Assembly: GCA_015066205.1 (NCBI GenBank)
Contig: SVOV01000002.1
Coordinates: 61,205-125,204 of the forward strand
Length of the DNA stretch: 64,000 nt
Direction: 5' to 3'
Origin: Oscillospiraceae bacterium
GTDB taxonomy: Bacteria; Bacillota; Clostridia; Oscillospirales; Acutalibacteraceae
Shown here: positions 19,050-27,123 of the stretch, one piece after another
How the letters are laid out: every line of letters begins with the position of its first letter
Position numbering within the stretch: position 1 is the first letter of the stretch
The notes under the pieces: generated by a model
What the model was told of the DNA's origin: nothing
Database searches by the model: none
Seen by the model: the letters and a program-made list of their open reading frames with translations, nothing else
Translations under genes and position numbers: made by a program

Positions 19050-20504
19050 TTATTGGCTGACGGAGGCTGTGACGCTTTCCTTATCCGCCTGATTCTGTGC
19101 TCTTCTTTCCCGGAGCTTTCTTTCGATCTCTTTTTTCTTTTCCTTATCGTCCTTAACGAAGCTTATGAAGAAGAGATATAAAACAGAGCCGACAACGGGT
19201 CCCAACATAAACATGGGCCACTGCCACTTGAGGAATTTTGCATTCTGCTGAAGTCCCATTTCCTTGGCAGTTGAATCATAGCCGAGGAATTTGAGAATAA
19301 AGCCCTCAATAAGAGTTGACGCACCGCTTGTCATTTTGGTGGTAAAGTTCTGCATTGAGAATGAAACACCCTCGGTACGAAGACCTGTTTTGAGCTCGAC
19401 CTCGTCAATGGAGTCACTTGTAAGAGAACGGTGGGCTATATCCATCATCTGTCCGGGAAGATTCACTATAGCCATAAGAGCTGTCATTATAATGAATTTC
19501 GGGATGGTATCAAAGCCTACAAAAAATGCGATAATTCTTAAAACTACGGCAAATATCTGTGAAGAGAGCAGAATTCTCTTCATACCGCCGATCTTTTCGG
19601 CGACCTTTGTTGCAAAGAACATAACGGGAGTTCCGAGAACACCGCTGCACGCACCGTAGACTACCTCTGCGGTCTGTCCGTTCATTGAGCCCAGCTTAAC
19701 ACAATTTTCAAAGAAATATGCGTTTTGTACCTTGGGCGCAAAGCCTTGTGAAAAACGGGCAAGAGATATGAAAATAAGGGTAGGATTATGTCTTAAAACA
19801 AGAAGGGACTGAAGCACGGATTCGCCTTTTTCGGGAGGCATTGCAACTCTTTCCTTCATTCTGTAGGCGTTCATTGAAAGAACCTCACCGCCTACGCAGA
19901 AAAGGATCGCACAGATAAAGAATACCGTCTTATCGTCAAGACCTGCTGAATTGAGCGCACTTCTTATCATCTGGAATGCACCGACGACAACGCTTCCCGC
20001 ACCCGCTCCTATAGATACCCACTGGGCAACTCGCGAGCGTTCCTCGGAATGGGGTGAGGACAGGGGGATAAGTCCCCAGAGAGCTACATCCTGAAAGGAA
20101 TAGAAAAAGTCGAACATAAAATATGTAATGAGGATGTATGCCACCTGCATATTCTCCGAAAGGTTGAAATTGAAGAACATTGCAAGGGATATGACTGCGA
20201 GAATGGGCGGGAAATAAAGATGATAGGGACGAAGCTTGTTATAGGGCTTATGATTTCTTTTGTCAACTATAGCACCGATAACAGGGTCGTTTATGGCATC
20301 CCACACATGGCTTAAGGTAAAAACAGAACCGACCTTTACGGGATCCATATGAAGAAGATTTATACAGAAATACCGAAGCCAGCCCGAAACATAGCTGTAG
20401 GTCAGATTCTGTCCCGCAAGACCAGAGGCATAGGCAAATATTTCGTTATTCGGAACATAGCCTTCGCCCTTTGTTTCTTTAGAAAAAAGAAAGAACGACT
20501 TCAT
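19050..20504 (-). CDS. GPH-family sugar:cation symporter (MFS)
   Basis: A 484-residue polytopic carrier of the glycoside-pentoside-hexuronide:cation symporter family (MelB-like, MFS_2). Supporting features are about 12 hydrophobic segments, the helix II/loop 2-3 region DAINDPVIGAIVDK that matches the family Asp-rich cation site, and YNKLRPYHLYFP after it. A charged C-terminal tail (KKKEIERKLRERR) is normal. AAGGAG precedes the ATG. It stands alone, with its own promoter, between two copies of repeat family 1; the sugar is unknown. Confidence 0.9.
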   Translation of the reverse strand: MKSFFLFSKETKGEGYVPNNEIFAYASGLAGQNLTYSYVSGWLRYFCINLLHMDPVKVGSVFTLSHVWDAINDPVIGAIVDKRNHKPYNKLRPYHLYFPPILAVISLAMFFNFNLSENMQVAYILITYFMFDFFYSFQDVALWGLIPLSSPHSEERSRVAQWVSIGAGAGSVVVGAFQMIRSALNSAGLDDKTVFFICAILFCVGGEVLSMNAYRMKERVAMPPEKGESVLQSLLVLRHNPTLIFISLARFSQGFAPKVQNAYFFENCVKLGSMNGQTAEVVYGACSGVLGTPVMFFATKVAEKIGGMKRILLSSQIFAVVLRIIAFFVGFDTIPKFIIMTALMAIVNLPGQMMDIAHRSLTSDSIDEVELKTGLRTEGVSFSMQNFTTKMTSGASTLIEGFILKFLGYDSTAKEMGLQQNAKFLKWQWPMFMLGPVVGSVLYLFFISFVKDDKEKKKEIERKLRERRAQNQADKESVTASVSQ

Positions 20505-20539
20505 AAAAAAACTCCTTATTTTTATTCTTTTATAATATT

Positions 20540-20569
20540 AGCATAAATAATAAATTAAGTAAATGTCAA
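20540..20569 (-). promoter_or_regulatory. Promoter of the GPH symporter
   Basis: TTGACA (20564-20569) on the minus strand, 18-bp spacer, TATGCT (20540-20545), about 36 nt before the start codon. Confidence 0.65.
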
Positions 20570-20594
20570 TAAACACCAAAAAAACACCTGTCTT

Positions 20595-20640
20595 TTTTAC
20601 AAAAGCATCACGGCAGACGAATCTCTGCCGTGATGCTTTT
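20595..20640 (-). terminator. Terminator of the CNNM gene
   Basis: A 17-bp perfect stem (20601-20617 with 20624-20640); on the minus strand the arm ends in TTTT and a further T run comes from 20592-20597. It lies beyond repeat copy C. Confidence 0.85.
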
Positions 20641-20680
20641 AATTATGTTAAAAATCCCGTTCAAAAGCAAGCAAGCTCAT

Positions 20681-20748
20681 ATAAAATGAAACACCTGCCG
20701 TCCCCAAGAAAAAGGGGGTGAGGGGTTGATAAATCGTAAGATTTTTTC
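20681..20748. repeat. Intergenic repeat family 1, copy C (lacks the palindrome)
   Basis: Contains GAAACACCTGCCGTCCCC, a CCCC...GGGGG hairpin, GGGGTTGATAAATCGTAAGATTTTTTC and ends at the stop codon of the CNNM gene, as copies B and D end at stop codons. The TTGCTC palindrome is absent or decayed. Confidence 0.75.
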
Positions 20749-22092
20749 TTATTCTTCAGTCTCGTCGCCAGCTTCAAGTGCTTTTTCCTTTAAGGTGACA
20801 ACGGTTTTTTCTATTCTGTGCTCCTTGACCTCGGTTACACATATCTCAAGGATATCGGTCTGCGCGGTAAGTGTTTCGCCGTCCTCGGGAACGATTCCGA
20901 GAACAGAGAATACATATCCGCCGAAGGTATCGCAGTCCTCGCAGTCGAGAGCAATATTAAGCTCCTCTTCAACATCGCGAAGCTCTGCAGTACCGCTGAT
21001 CTTCCATACTCTTTCTTCCACCTGAAGAATATCGGGCTCTTCCTCCTGAGCGGTTATGGTGTCCTCATCATAGTCACCCACGATGCTCTCAAGTATGTCT
21101 GTAATTGTAACGATACCCGTCATGCCGCCGTATTCGTCAAGGACTATGGCAAAGTAATTCTTCTTCTGCTTCATATTCTTGAAAAGCACATCAGCCTTTA
21201 CGGTCTCGGGCACAAAGAAGGGGGGCTTTACGCAGTTTTTCATAATATTATCAAGGGATTTGTTCTTAAGACGGAAATAATCCTTTGCGTTGAGAACGCC
21301 TACGATATTATCAACGGTATCACGGCATACGGGGAAAAATGTATGTCGGCTTTCGTGAATGGTCTCCTCCCACTTTTCCACGGAATCATCGAGCCATAAG
21401 AGGTCGATATCCGTTCTGTGGGTAGCTATATCGTCAGCAGAAAGGTCATCGAATTCAAAAACATTCTGAATGAGCTCTTTTTCCTCTTCGTCAATGGTGC
21501 CCTTTTCACTGCCCGCATCCACCATCATTCTGATCTCCTCTTCGGAAACGGACTCCTCGTGCTCATTGGGGTCAATACCCATAAGACGGAGCACTCCGTT
21601 GGTGGAGGCAGTAAGGAACCACACAATGGGAGCAAAAAGCTTTGAGATGAAGCTTATAAGACCGGAGATTCCGAGAGCGAGGCTTTCTGCCTTTTTCATG
21701 GCAAAACGCTTGGGCACAAGCTCACCGAAAACAAGGGTGAAATATGAAAGAATAAGGGTGATAACGATAACCGAAACGGAATTGAGTATCCCTCTTGCTT
21801 CTTCGGGCACACCTATTTTAAGAAGACCGTCAACCAGAAGAGCGGCAAAGTTATCGGCAGCAAAAGCCGAGCCGAGGAAGCCCGAAAGGGTTATTGCTAC
21901 CTGAATCGTTGCAAGGAATTTTGCGGGGGTCGAGGTGAGCCTTGCAAGGCGGACTGCCTTTTTATTACCCTTTGCGGCAAGAGCGGCAAGCTTTGCATCA
22001 TTCATTGAAATGATGGCAATTTCGGCTGCTGCAAAAATTGCATTTAAGGCAATAAGAAACACCTGTAAAAGTATTTGCGGTAAGATCTTCAT
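20749..22092 (-). CDS. CNNM/CorC (HlyC) family transporter with CBS domains
   Basis: From ATG 22092 (GGAGG upstream) the protein has 447 residues. The order is a DUF21/CNNM membrane domain with about four helices (LNAIFAAAEIAIISMNDAKL, ATIQVAITLSGFLGSAFAA), a tandem CBS pair (IDLLWLDDSVEKWEETI...IVGVLNAKDYFRL; ILDEYGGMTGIVTITDIL) and the small C-terminal CorC_HlyC domain (GYVFSVLGIVPEDGE). Bacterial members (MpfA, YhdP, CorC) are implicated in Mg2+ export or tolerance; the name hemolysin is historical. The leader carries a candidate attenuator, so expression may respond to a metal ion or metabolite. Confidence 0.93.
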   Translation of the reverse strand: MKILPQILLQVFLIALNAIFAAAEIAIISMNDAKLAALAAKGNKKAVRLARLTSTPAKFLATIQVAITLSGFLGSAFAADNFAALLVDGLLKIGVPEEARGILNSVSVIVITLILSYFTLVFGELVPKRFAMKKAESLALGISGLISFISKLFAPIVWFLTASTNGVLRLMGIDPNEHEESVSEEEIRMMVDAGSEKGTIDEEEKELIQNVFEFDDLSADDIATHRTDIDLLWLDDSVEKWEETIHESRHTFFPVCRDTVDNIVGVLNAKDYFRLKNKSLDNIMKNCVKPPFFVPETVKADVLFKNMKQKKNYFAIVLDEYGGMTGIVTITDILESIVGDYDEDTITAQEEEPDILQVEERVWKISGTAELRDVEEELNIALDCEDCDTFGGYVFSVLGIVPEDGETLTAQTDILEICVTEVKEHRIEKTVVTLKEKALEAGDETEE

Positions 22093-22116
22093 TTTTTGTT
22101 TTCCTCCAAAAAACAC

Positions 22117-22250
22117 AAAAAAGCACAACCCCTCGAATTATTCAGGAGTTATGCAGATATTTTATATTAAGTTTTCGCTTACGACTTCGGGAGAGTTCCC
22201 TGTTTCGTCGCCGTCGGTACTGTCCACAGTCACGAAACCTTTCATAAATT
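22117..22250 (-). promoter_or_regulatory. Structured leader with attenuator terminator before CNNM gene
   Basis: The 160-nt leader on the minus strand contains paired GTTTCGT/ACGAAAC flanks (around 22205-22240), inner hairpins ACTGT-GG-ACAGT and GGGA-ACTC-TCCC, then a 10-bp terminator stem GCATAACTCC / GGGGTTGTGC (22145-22154 with 22123-22132) and six T (22117-22122), all upstream of the ribosome binding site. A terminator before the gene implies regulated read-through. I cannot assign it to a known riboswitch class by eye. Confidence 0.7.
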
Positions 22251-22258
22251 TTTTATTA

Positions 22259-22287
22259 ATTTTAGCATATAGTGTTTTTTTTGTCAA
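22259..22287 (-). promoter_or_regulatory. Promoter of the CNNM gene
   Basis: TTGACA (22282-22287), 17-bp spacer, TAAAAT (22259-22264) on the minus strand. It sets the start of the structured leader at about 22250. Confidence 0.85.
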
Positions 22288-22362
22288 TAGCTCTGTTTTT
22301 ATATTAAAAAAACTAATATCAGACGGCCTGTTATTCATTTTATTAATAACATTTATTTTTTC

Positions 22363-22391
22363 TTGACTTGAAAGTGTTATTAAAATATAAT
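22363..22391 (+). promoter_or_regulatory. Promoter of the ABC-DUF1854-darA operon
   Basis: TTGACT (22363-22368), 17-bp spacer, TATAAT (22386-22391), near consensus, about 48 nt before the ABC start codon. Confidence 0.88.
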
Positions 22392-22438
22392 GTCCGTGAA
22401 AAACTGTGTTTTTCATTCTTTGAAGCGGGGTGACTAAA

Positions 22439-24688
22439 ATGAAAATCTTAGCTAACAAGCCCTTTCCCGAAAAATACCGCAAGCAGTATGACGAGGTTTT
22501 TAAGGATGAAAGTCCGCTGTTTATCATCACGGGTGATATGACGGCAGAAAAGACCTACGGGGAAAGCGCTCTTTGTTTCACAAAAACAAGAATCGTGGCC
22601 TTTGACAGCTCCTTTGAGGGCTCGGTGAGATCGGTTGATTACGCTACCCTTGAAAAGGCAAAGGTCAAGAGAATGTACGGCAATGCAACCTTTGACCTCT
22701 ATCCCGAAAACGGAAAGAGAATCGTTATGATGCGCCTTTCCTTTGCGGCGGCAAATATTGCAGATGCCGGCGCGGATTTTATCAACGGACTGATAAAAGA
22801 CGGCTATTCCGATGAGCTCTTTTATGCTGTTGAAAACACCTTCCTCAAGCAACGCTCCTTCTGTCCGAAGTGCGGCAGAAAGCTCCCCTCTCCCGATGCC
22901 GACTGCATAAACTGCAAGGGCAAGGGAAAAATGTTCTCAAAATTTGTTCAGTATGCCGCTCCTTTCAAGAAAGGGCTTCTCATTTGCATGCTCCTTTCAA
23001 TATTTACAACGGCAATGTCCCTGATTCCCCCTTACATTACGGGATATATGGTGGACGAGGTGCTCCCCTCGGGACAGATAAATATGCTTTATAAAATGAT
23101 CCTGACGCTTCTCGGCGTGTATATTCTCCAGTATACCGTTACGGCTTTCAGAACATATCTTCTGCGTATCACGGGTGACAGAATAGTTGTAGGCATCAAA
23201 AAGGATATATATGCGAAGGCACAGTATCTTCCCATGTCCTTCTATGACAAGACCTCCACGGGCTCTGTTATCAACCGTGTCACATCAGATGCCGCCGCAA
23301 TTCAGAACTTTGTTCTGAAGATTTCGCAGGAGGCAGTAGTCCAGTTCTTCACACTTGTGGGTATTCTTGTCATTATGATAGCCCTCAACTGGAAGCTGAC
23401 ACTTTTCTCCCTTGTTCCCATTCCCTTTGTTGCCTTTATAGGAAGGCGCTTCGGCAAAAAGATCGGCCCGAGATATATGAGGCTCTGGAGAAGAGGCTCT
23501 GCCATTTCAACTCTTCTTGCAGACACCATCCCCGGCATCCGTATAGTAAAGGCCTTCACAAATGAAGAGAGTGCAGTCAAGAAATTTGACTCCTACTGTG
23601 ATGAATGGATGAGAGAATCTCAACAGGTTGCAAAAATAGCAAGCATATTCCCCTCTTTTATGACCTTCCTCGTGACCTGCGGCTCACTTATTATCTGGTT
23701 CTCGGGCGGTACCTTCGTCATAAACGGAGATGCGGAATTTTCAACAGGTCTTCTGGTTTCGTTCATATCATATGCGAGTATGTTCTATAATCCCATAAAC
23801 TTCTTCGCAAACTTCAGTGATACCTATCAAAACACCTTGGCATCCGCAGAAAAGATACTCGATATACTTGATGCCGAGCCCGAGCATAATTTCGGCAAGG
23901 GCAAGATTCCCGCAAAGATCGACGGCAAGATCGAATTCAGAAATGTCAATTTCTCCTTTGACCGTTCAAAAAAGGTACTCAGCAACATAAATCTTGCCAT
24001 TGAGCCGGGTGACATTGTCGGTATCGTAGGTACAACGGGTTCAGGTAAATCAACGCTTATTAACCTCATAATGCGTTATTATGACGAATATGAGGGTGAA
24101 ATTCTTATTGACGGACAGAATCTCAAGGACATTGATATGGAATATTACCGTAATCAGATAGGCTTTGTTCAGCAGGAGCCTCTGATGTTCAAGGATACTG
24201 TTTTCAATAATATTGCATACGGAGCGGGTAATGTTCATGTAGAGCAGGTGCTTCGTGCCGCTGATATTGCAAATGCCCACGGCTTTATTTCCCGTATGCC
24301 CGATGCCTATGACACTCTTCTCGGTGAAAGAGGTATCGGTCTTTCAGGCGGTGAAAAGCAGAGAATATCCATTGCCCGTGCGGTTATGAAAAACCCCTCA
24401 ATTCTTATCTTTGACGAAGCCACCGCAGCGGTTGACTCCGAAACGGAGCATCTCATTCAGGAGGCTATCGAAAGACTCATAAGAGGCAGAACCACTCTTA
24501 TGATAGCCCACCGTCTTTCAACTCTCAGAAATGCCAACAAGATAGTGGTTGTTGACAAGGGTGAAATTATAGAATTCGGTACACCCGATGAGCTTATGAA
24601 GCTTCAGGGCAAATATTACAAGCTCATTCAGATACAGTCTATGGGCGAACAGCTTCAGGCACAGAAGGAAGCCGAGAATTTTGAATAA
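22439..24688 (+). CDS. ABC exporter with N-terminal PH-like domain and zinc ribbon
   Basis: 749 residues from ATG 22439 (GGGGTG six nt upstream; GTG 22430 is also in frame). Residues 1-135 form a soluble beta-rich domain (ALCFTKTRIVAFDSSFEG, KVKRMYGNATFDLYPENGKRIV broken here into two motifs) reminiscent of bacterial PH domains, then a zinc ribbon with Cys142, 145, 156 and 159 (CPKCG...CINC), then a six-helix type IV exporter domain and an ATPase with Walker A GTTGSGKS (about 531-538), LSGGEKQR (about 635), FDEATAAVD and switch His in IAHRLST. It should work as a homodimer. The following gene is a DUF1854 protein, a known partner of this ABC type in operons annotated as cyanophycin-associated; no cyanophycin genes are seen here. 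Confidence 0.9.
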   Translation: MKILANKPFPEKYRKQYDEVFKDESPLFIITGDMTAEKTYGESALCFTKTRIVAFDSSFEGSVRSVDYATLEKAKVKRMYGNATFDLYPENGKRIVMMRLSFAAANIADAGADFINGLIKDGYSDELFYAVENTFLKQRSFCPKCGRKLPSPDADCINCKGKGKMFSKFVQYAAPFKKGLLICMLLSIFTTAMSLIPPYITGYMVDEVLPSGQINMLYKMILTLLGVYILQYTVTAFRTYLLRITGDRIVVGIKKDIYAKAQYLPMSFYDKTSTGSVINRVTSDAAAIQNFVLKISQEAVVQFFTLVGILVIMIALNWKLTLFSLVPIPFVAFIGRRFGKKIGPRYMRLWRRGSAISTLLADTIPGIRIVKAFTNEESAVKKFDSYCDEWMRESQQVAKIASIFPSFMTFLVTCGSLIIWFSGGTFVINGDAEFSTGLLVSFISYASMFYNPINFFANFSDTYQNTLASAEKILDILDAEPEHNFGKGKIPAKIDGKIEFRNVNFSFDRSKKVLSNINLAIEPGDIVGIVGTTGSGKSTLINLIMRYYDEYEGEILIDGQNLKDIDMEYYRNQIGFVQQEPLMFKDTVFNNIAYGAGNVHVEQVLRAADIANAHGFISRMPDAYDTLLGERGIGLSGGEKQRISIARAVMKNPSILIFDEATAAVDSETEHLIQEAIERLIRGRTTLMIAHRLSTLRNANKIVVVDKGEIIEFGTPDELMKLQGKYYKLIQIQSMGEQLQAQKEAENFE

Positions 24689-24701
24689 GGAGGGAAAGGC
24701 T

Positions 24702-25190
24702 ATGATTAATTATATTGACGGTCCCGAGGTCCGTATTACGGAAAATGACGGAATATTTGTTGATGTCGAGTTTTATCATACAAAGGAAAAATTCGAGTGT
24801 CTTGAAATCCACAGGCTTTTCCCCCGTTCAGGCTCAAACAAATATATGGTACTTCTGAATTCCGAGGGCGAGCAGATAGCAATTATCAGAAACATTGATA
24901 ATCTTGATCCCGATTCAAAAGCGGTTGTACAGAAGGTGCTTGAGGAATATTATATGATCCCGAAGATCACCCGCTTTATCTCAATGACGGAAAAATTCAA
25001 GATATGGATGTGGACAGCCGAAACAGATAAGGGTATAATAACATTTGAGATAAGAAACCATATCGCATCCATAAAGCCCTTATATGACGGCAGAGTTCTC
25101 ATAAAGGATGCCAACGACAACCGCTATGAGATTCCCGATTACAGAAAGCTTGACATAAAGAGCCAGAAGATGCTCAATCCCAAACTTTAA
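24702..25190 (+). CDS. DUF1854 family protein
   Basis: 162 residues from ATG 24702, chosen because AAGGAGGG lies 7 nt before it and an in-frame TTG at 24681 would sit inside the ABC gene. It matches DUF1854 in its pattern: RLFPRSGSNKYMVLLNSEGEQIAII, EEYYMIPKITRFISMTEKFKIWMW and a final DANDNRYEIPDYRKLD. Its function is unknown; it is repeatedly found beside the kind of ABC exporter encoded just upstream. It starts 13 nt after the exporter stop and is 15 nt from darA. Confidence 0.88.
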   Translation: MINYIDGPEVRITENDGIFVDVEFYHTKEKFECLEIHRLFPRSGSNKYMVLLNSEGEQIAIIRNIDNLDPDSKAVVQKVLEEYYMIPKITRFISMTEKFKIWMWTAETDKGIITFEIRNHIASIKPLYDGRVLIKDANDNRYEIPDYRKLDIKSQKMLNPKL

Positions 25191-25205
25191 TAAAGGAGAA
25201 TATTT

Positions 25206-25532
25206 ATGAAACTTGTTATTGCAATAGTTAATAATGATGACAGCGCAGTTGTTGCATCTGCACTCACAAAGGAAAATTTTATCGTTACAAAGCTTTCCAC
25301 CACAGGCGGCTTCCTTATGGTGGGAAACACCACCTTCCTCATAGGTACAGAGGATAAGGATATCCCCCGCCTTAAGGAAATAATCGCAAAGTATTCGAGA
25401 ACAAGAACACATTCCGCAGCCACAACGGAATCCTTCGGCAGAGGTCTTTCAGAGGGTGCTCTTGCACAGGATGTAACCGTCGGCGGTGCAACAGTTTTTG
25501 TTCTCTCCGTTGATTCAATGGACAAATATTGA
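25206..25532 (+). CDS. darA: Cyclic di-AMP receptor protein DarA (PstA/YaaQ)
   Basis: A 108-residue PII-like trimeric receptor for c-di-AMP. The family pattern is clear: MKLVIAIVNNDDSAVVASAL, FIVTKLSTTGGFLMVGNTTFLIG and the extended loop with RTRTHSAATTE, then VTVGGATVFVLSVD. The downstream effect of DarA in Firmicutes is not well understood. Usually it lies near tmk/holB; here it is third in an operon with an ABC exporter and DUF1854, which suggests a link between c-di-AMP and that transporter. AAAGGAG precedes its ATG. Confidence 0.95.
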   Translation: MKLVIAIVNNDDSAVVASALTKENFIVTKLSTTGGFLMVGNTTFLIGTEDKDIPRLKEIIAKYSRTRTHSAATTESFGRGLSEGALAQDVTVGGATVFVLSVDSMDKY

Positions 25533-25540
25533 TTAATTCG

Positions 25541-25680
25541 GAGTTCGGGATTCAGAGAAAGAACCATCCGACCTTCCCCGTTCTCCATCCAAGCCGCAGG
25601 CTTGGTATATCATCACGCGTCAGCGTGTATATCATCACGCGATAGCGTGCATATCATCAGCGAAGCTGTATCACTACAGG
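25541..25680 (-). repeat. Hairpin-array repeat family 2, locus 1
   Basis: Read on the minus strand, short hairpins are separated by a GTGATAC/ATGATAT-type linker: AGC-TTC-GCT, GCACGC-TATC-GCGTG, ACACGC-TGAC-GCGTG, CCAAGCC-TGC-GGCTTGG (25604-25677). The part from 25541 to 25600 (GGAGTTCGGGATTCAGAGAAA...CCGTTCTC) matches the far end of locus 3 at 55440-55480. No gene is seen in 25533-25834. Confidence 0.85.
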
Positions 25681-25690
25681 ACAAAAAAAA

Positions 25691-25729
25691 GAGGTAACAC
25701 GAAAATCAGCCGTGTTACCTCACTTTTTT
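25691..25729 (+). terminator. Terminator of the ABC-DUF1854-darA operon
   Basis: GAGGTAACACG (25691-25701) pairs with CGTGTTACCTC (25711-25721), then AC and six T. An A run upstream makes it usable from both strands. Confidence 0.9.
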
Positions 25730-25735
25730 ATTATA

Positions 25736-25834
25736 TAGGAAATTGCTCGCGTTGTGAGCAATTTAGCTTATAACAAGAAACACCTACAGCCCCCAAGATT
25801 GGGGGTAGGGGGTTGATAGATGTAAGATTTTTTC
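25736..25834. repeat. Intergenic repeat family 1, copy D
   Basis: Palindrome AAATTGCTC-GCGTTGT-GAGCAATTT at 25740-25764, then TAACAAGAAACACC, CCCCCAAGATTGGGGG, TAGGGGGTTGA and TAAGATTTTTTC, ending at the stop codon of the convergent gene. It is nearly identical to copy A. Confidence 0.87.
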
Positions 25835-27061
25835 TTATTTGATTTTTTCAAATTGCTCTTTTACCGCATAATATGAGGGCTTGGGATTGCCGTTTATATC
25901 TACAAGTCCCCAGAGGGTCTCTGTGGGGCAGTCGGACTGACCGCAGTAGCCGCAGTGCGAAAAATCCGTGTAGCAGTAGATAATCGTTCCGCACATAAAG
26001 GGAAGCTTATAAAGGCGGTCTATTACCTTTGTAAAGAATTTTGCCTGTCCCTCGGGTGTATGAGGCATTCCCGGTATTACGGTAATTGCGGGAAGCTCCT
26101 TATATAAATGGTTTGTCATATCTCCCGAAAACATAAAGTCCGTTGTGACCTTTTTATCGTCACCGCAGACGAATTTTACATGACCCTTAAAATGCGGGGG
26201 CAGGGCATCCACAAATTTCATAATATCCCGTTTTGCTTCCTTTTCACTGCTGAAGCCGTAGGATTTCAGAATATCAAGCTTTTCTTTCTTTGTTTTCGGC
26301 TTTCCGCCTCCGATATAGCCGAATTCCTGCATCAGGATAGGCTTTCCCGTAAATGCCCATAAGTATCTTACCATAACATCAAAGAGCCATACGAAGCCCG
26401 GAAGCGAGAAGAAACAGCCGAGATACATATCAAAGCCGACATAGTCACAGTATTTATGATAGGGCTTCATCCCGAGATGGAGATCCACCTGAGGGCCTGC
26501 GGAATTATAGCCTAAAATCATATTATCCCTTAAGGGGAACATTTCACTTAGCTGTATTCCGAGGAATTTTATACATTCCTTCATATTATAAGGAATCATA
26601 AAGCGGGGCATACCAAGCTCATTAGCTATCTGAAGACCGTCCGTGAAGCCCTTGAGATCATTGATAAGAAAGCGGGACATCTCGCGCAGACGCTCCTCGC
26701 CGCCCTCCTCTCTCATATCAAGACCGTTTCTGAGGTATTCAGAGGGAAGAGGAGTTATTCCCATTACCTTTATACCGTTTTCCTTAAAGCTAAGGCATCT
26801 TTCCTTGAATTCGGTATAGCCGGGATTAACACTTCCGTCCTTAAGAAAAGGAGCGGGCATACCCTCTCTTATCCATTCTATTCCCGCTTCCTTTATCTGC
26901 GAAAAATTTTCATTGGCAGAGGTAACTCCCTTGATAAATCCGTGTTTTTCTCTGAAAAGCTTTGTTTCCTCGGAAAAGGTGGGGGTGAAATATGATTTTA
27001 TAATATTAGAGGGAAGATATTTTATACAGTTGATTATCTGATCCTTTAAAAATTCATCCAT
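25835..27061 (-). CDS. Putative clan GH-A glycoside hydrolase-like protein
   Basis: 408 residues, no signal peptide, so probably cytoplasmic. The pattern fits a (beta/alpha)8 glycosidase of clan GH-A: a Asn-Glu pair at residues 147-148 (QIANELGMP) as acid/base and Glu246 (KPILMQEFGY) as nucleophile, with WI and YVGFDMYLG strands between. The C-terminal part has a Cys-rich loop (HCGYCGQSDCPTE) and ends LVDINGNPKPSYYAVKEQF, which is typical of the final strand and helix in glycosidases of this fold. I cannot name the GH family or the substrate. The stop codon is flush with repeat copy D. Confidence 0.7.
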   Translation of the reverse strand: MDEFLKDQIINCIKYLPSNIIKSYFTPTFSEETKLFREKHGFIKGVTSANENFSQIKEAGIEWIREGMPAPFLKDGSVNPGYTEFKERCLSFKENGIKVMGITPLPSEYLRNGLDMREEGGEERLREMSRFLINDLKGFTDGLQIANELGMPRFMIPYNMKECIKFLGIQLSEMFPLRDNMILGYNSAGPQVDLHLGMKPYHKYCDYVGFDMYLGCFFSLPGFVWLFDVMVRYLWAFTGKPILMQEFGYIGGGKPKTKKEKLDILKSYGFSSEKEAKRDIMKFVDALPPHFKGHVKFVCGDDKKVTTDFMFSGDMTNHLYKELPAITVIPGMPHTPEGQAKFFTKVIDRLYKLPFMCGTIIYCYTDFSHCGYCGQSDCPTETLWGLVDINGNPKPSYYAVKEQFEKIK

Positions 27062-27076
27062 AAAGAGTCTCCATTG

Positions 27077-27106
27077 AAAAAAAGACCGGCAAGAAAATTG
27101 CCGGTC
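27077..27106 (-). terminator. Terminator of the secreted protein gene
   Basis: GACCGGCAA (27084-27092) pairs with TTGCCGGTC (27098-27106); on the minus strand seven T follow (27077-27083). Confidence 0.92.
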
Positions 27107-27123
27107 CTGTATTTTAATTTAAC

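Noticed and set aside
20749..22092. Hemolysin toxin
   Set aside because: The name is historical for CNNM/CorC proteins; domain content shows an ion transporter, not a toxin.
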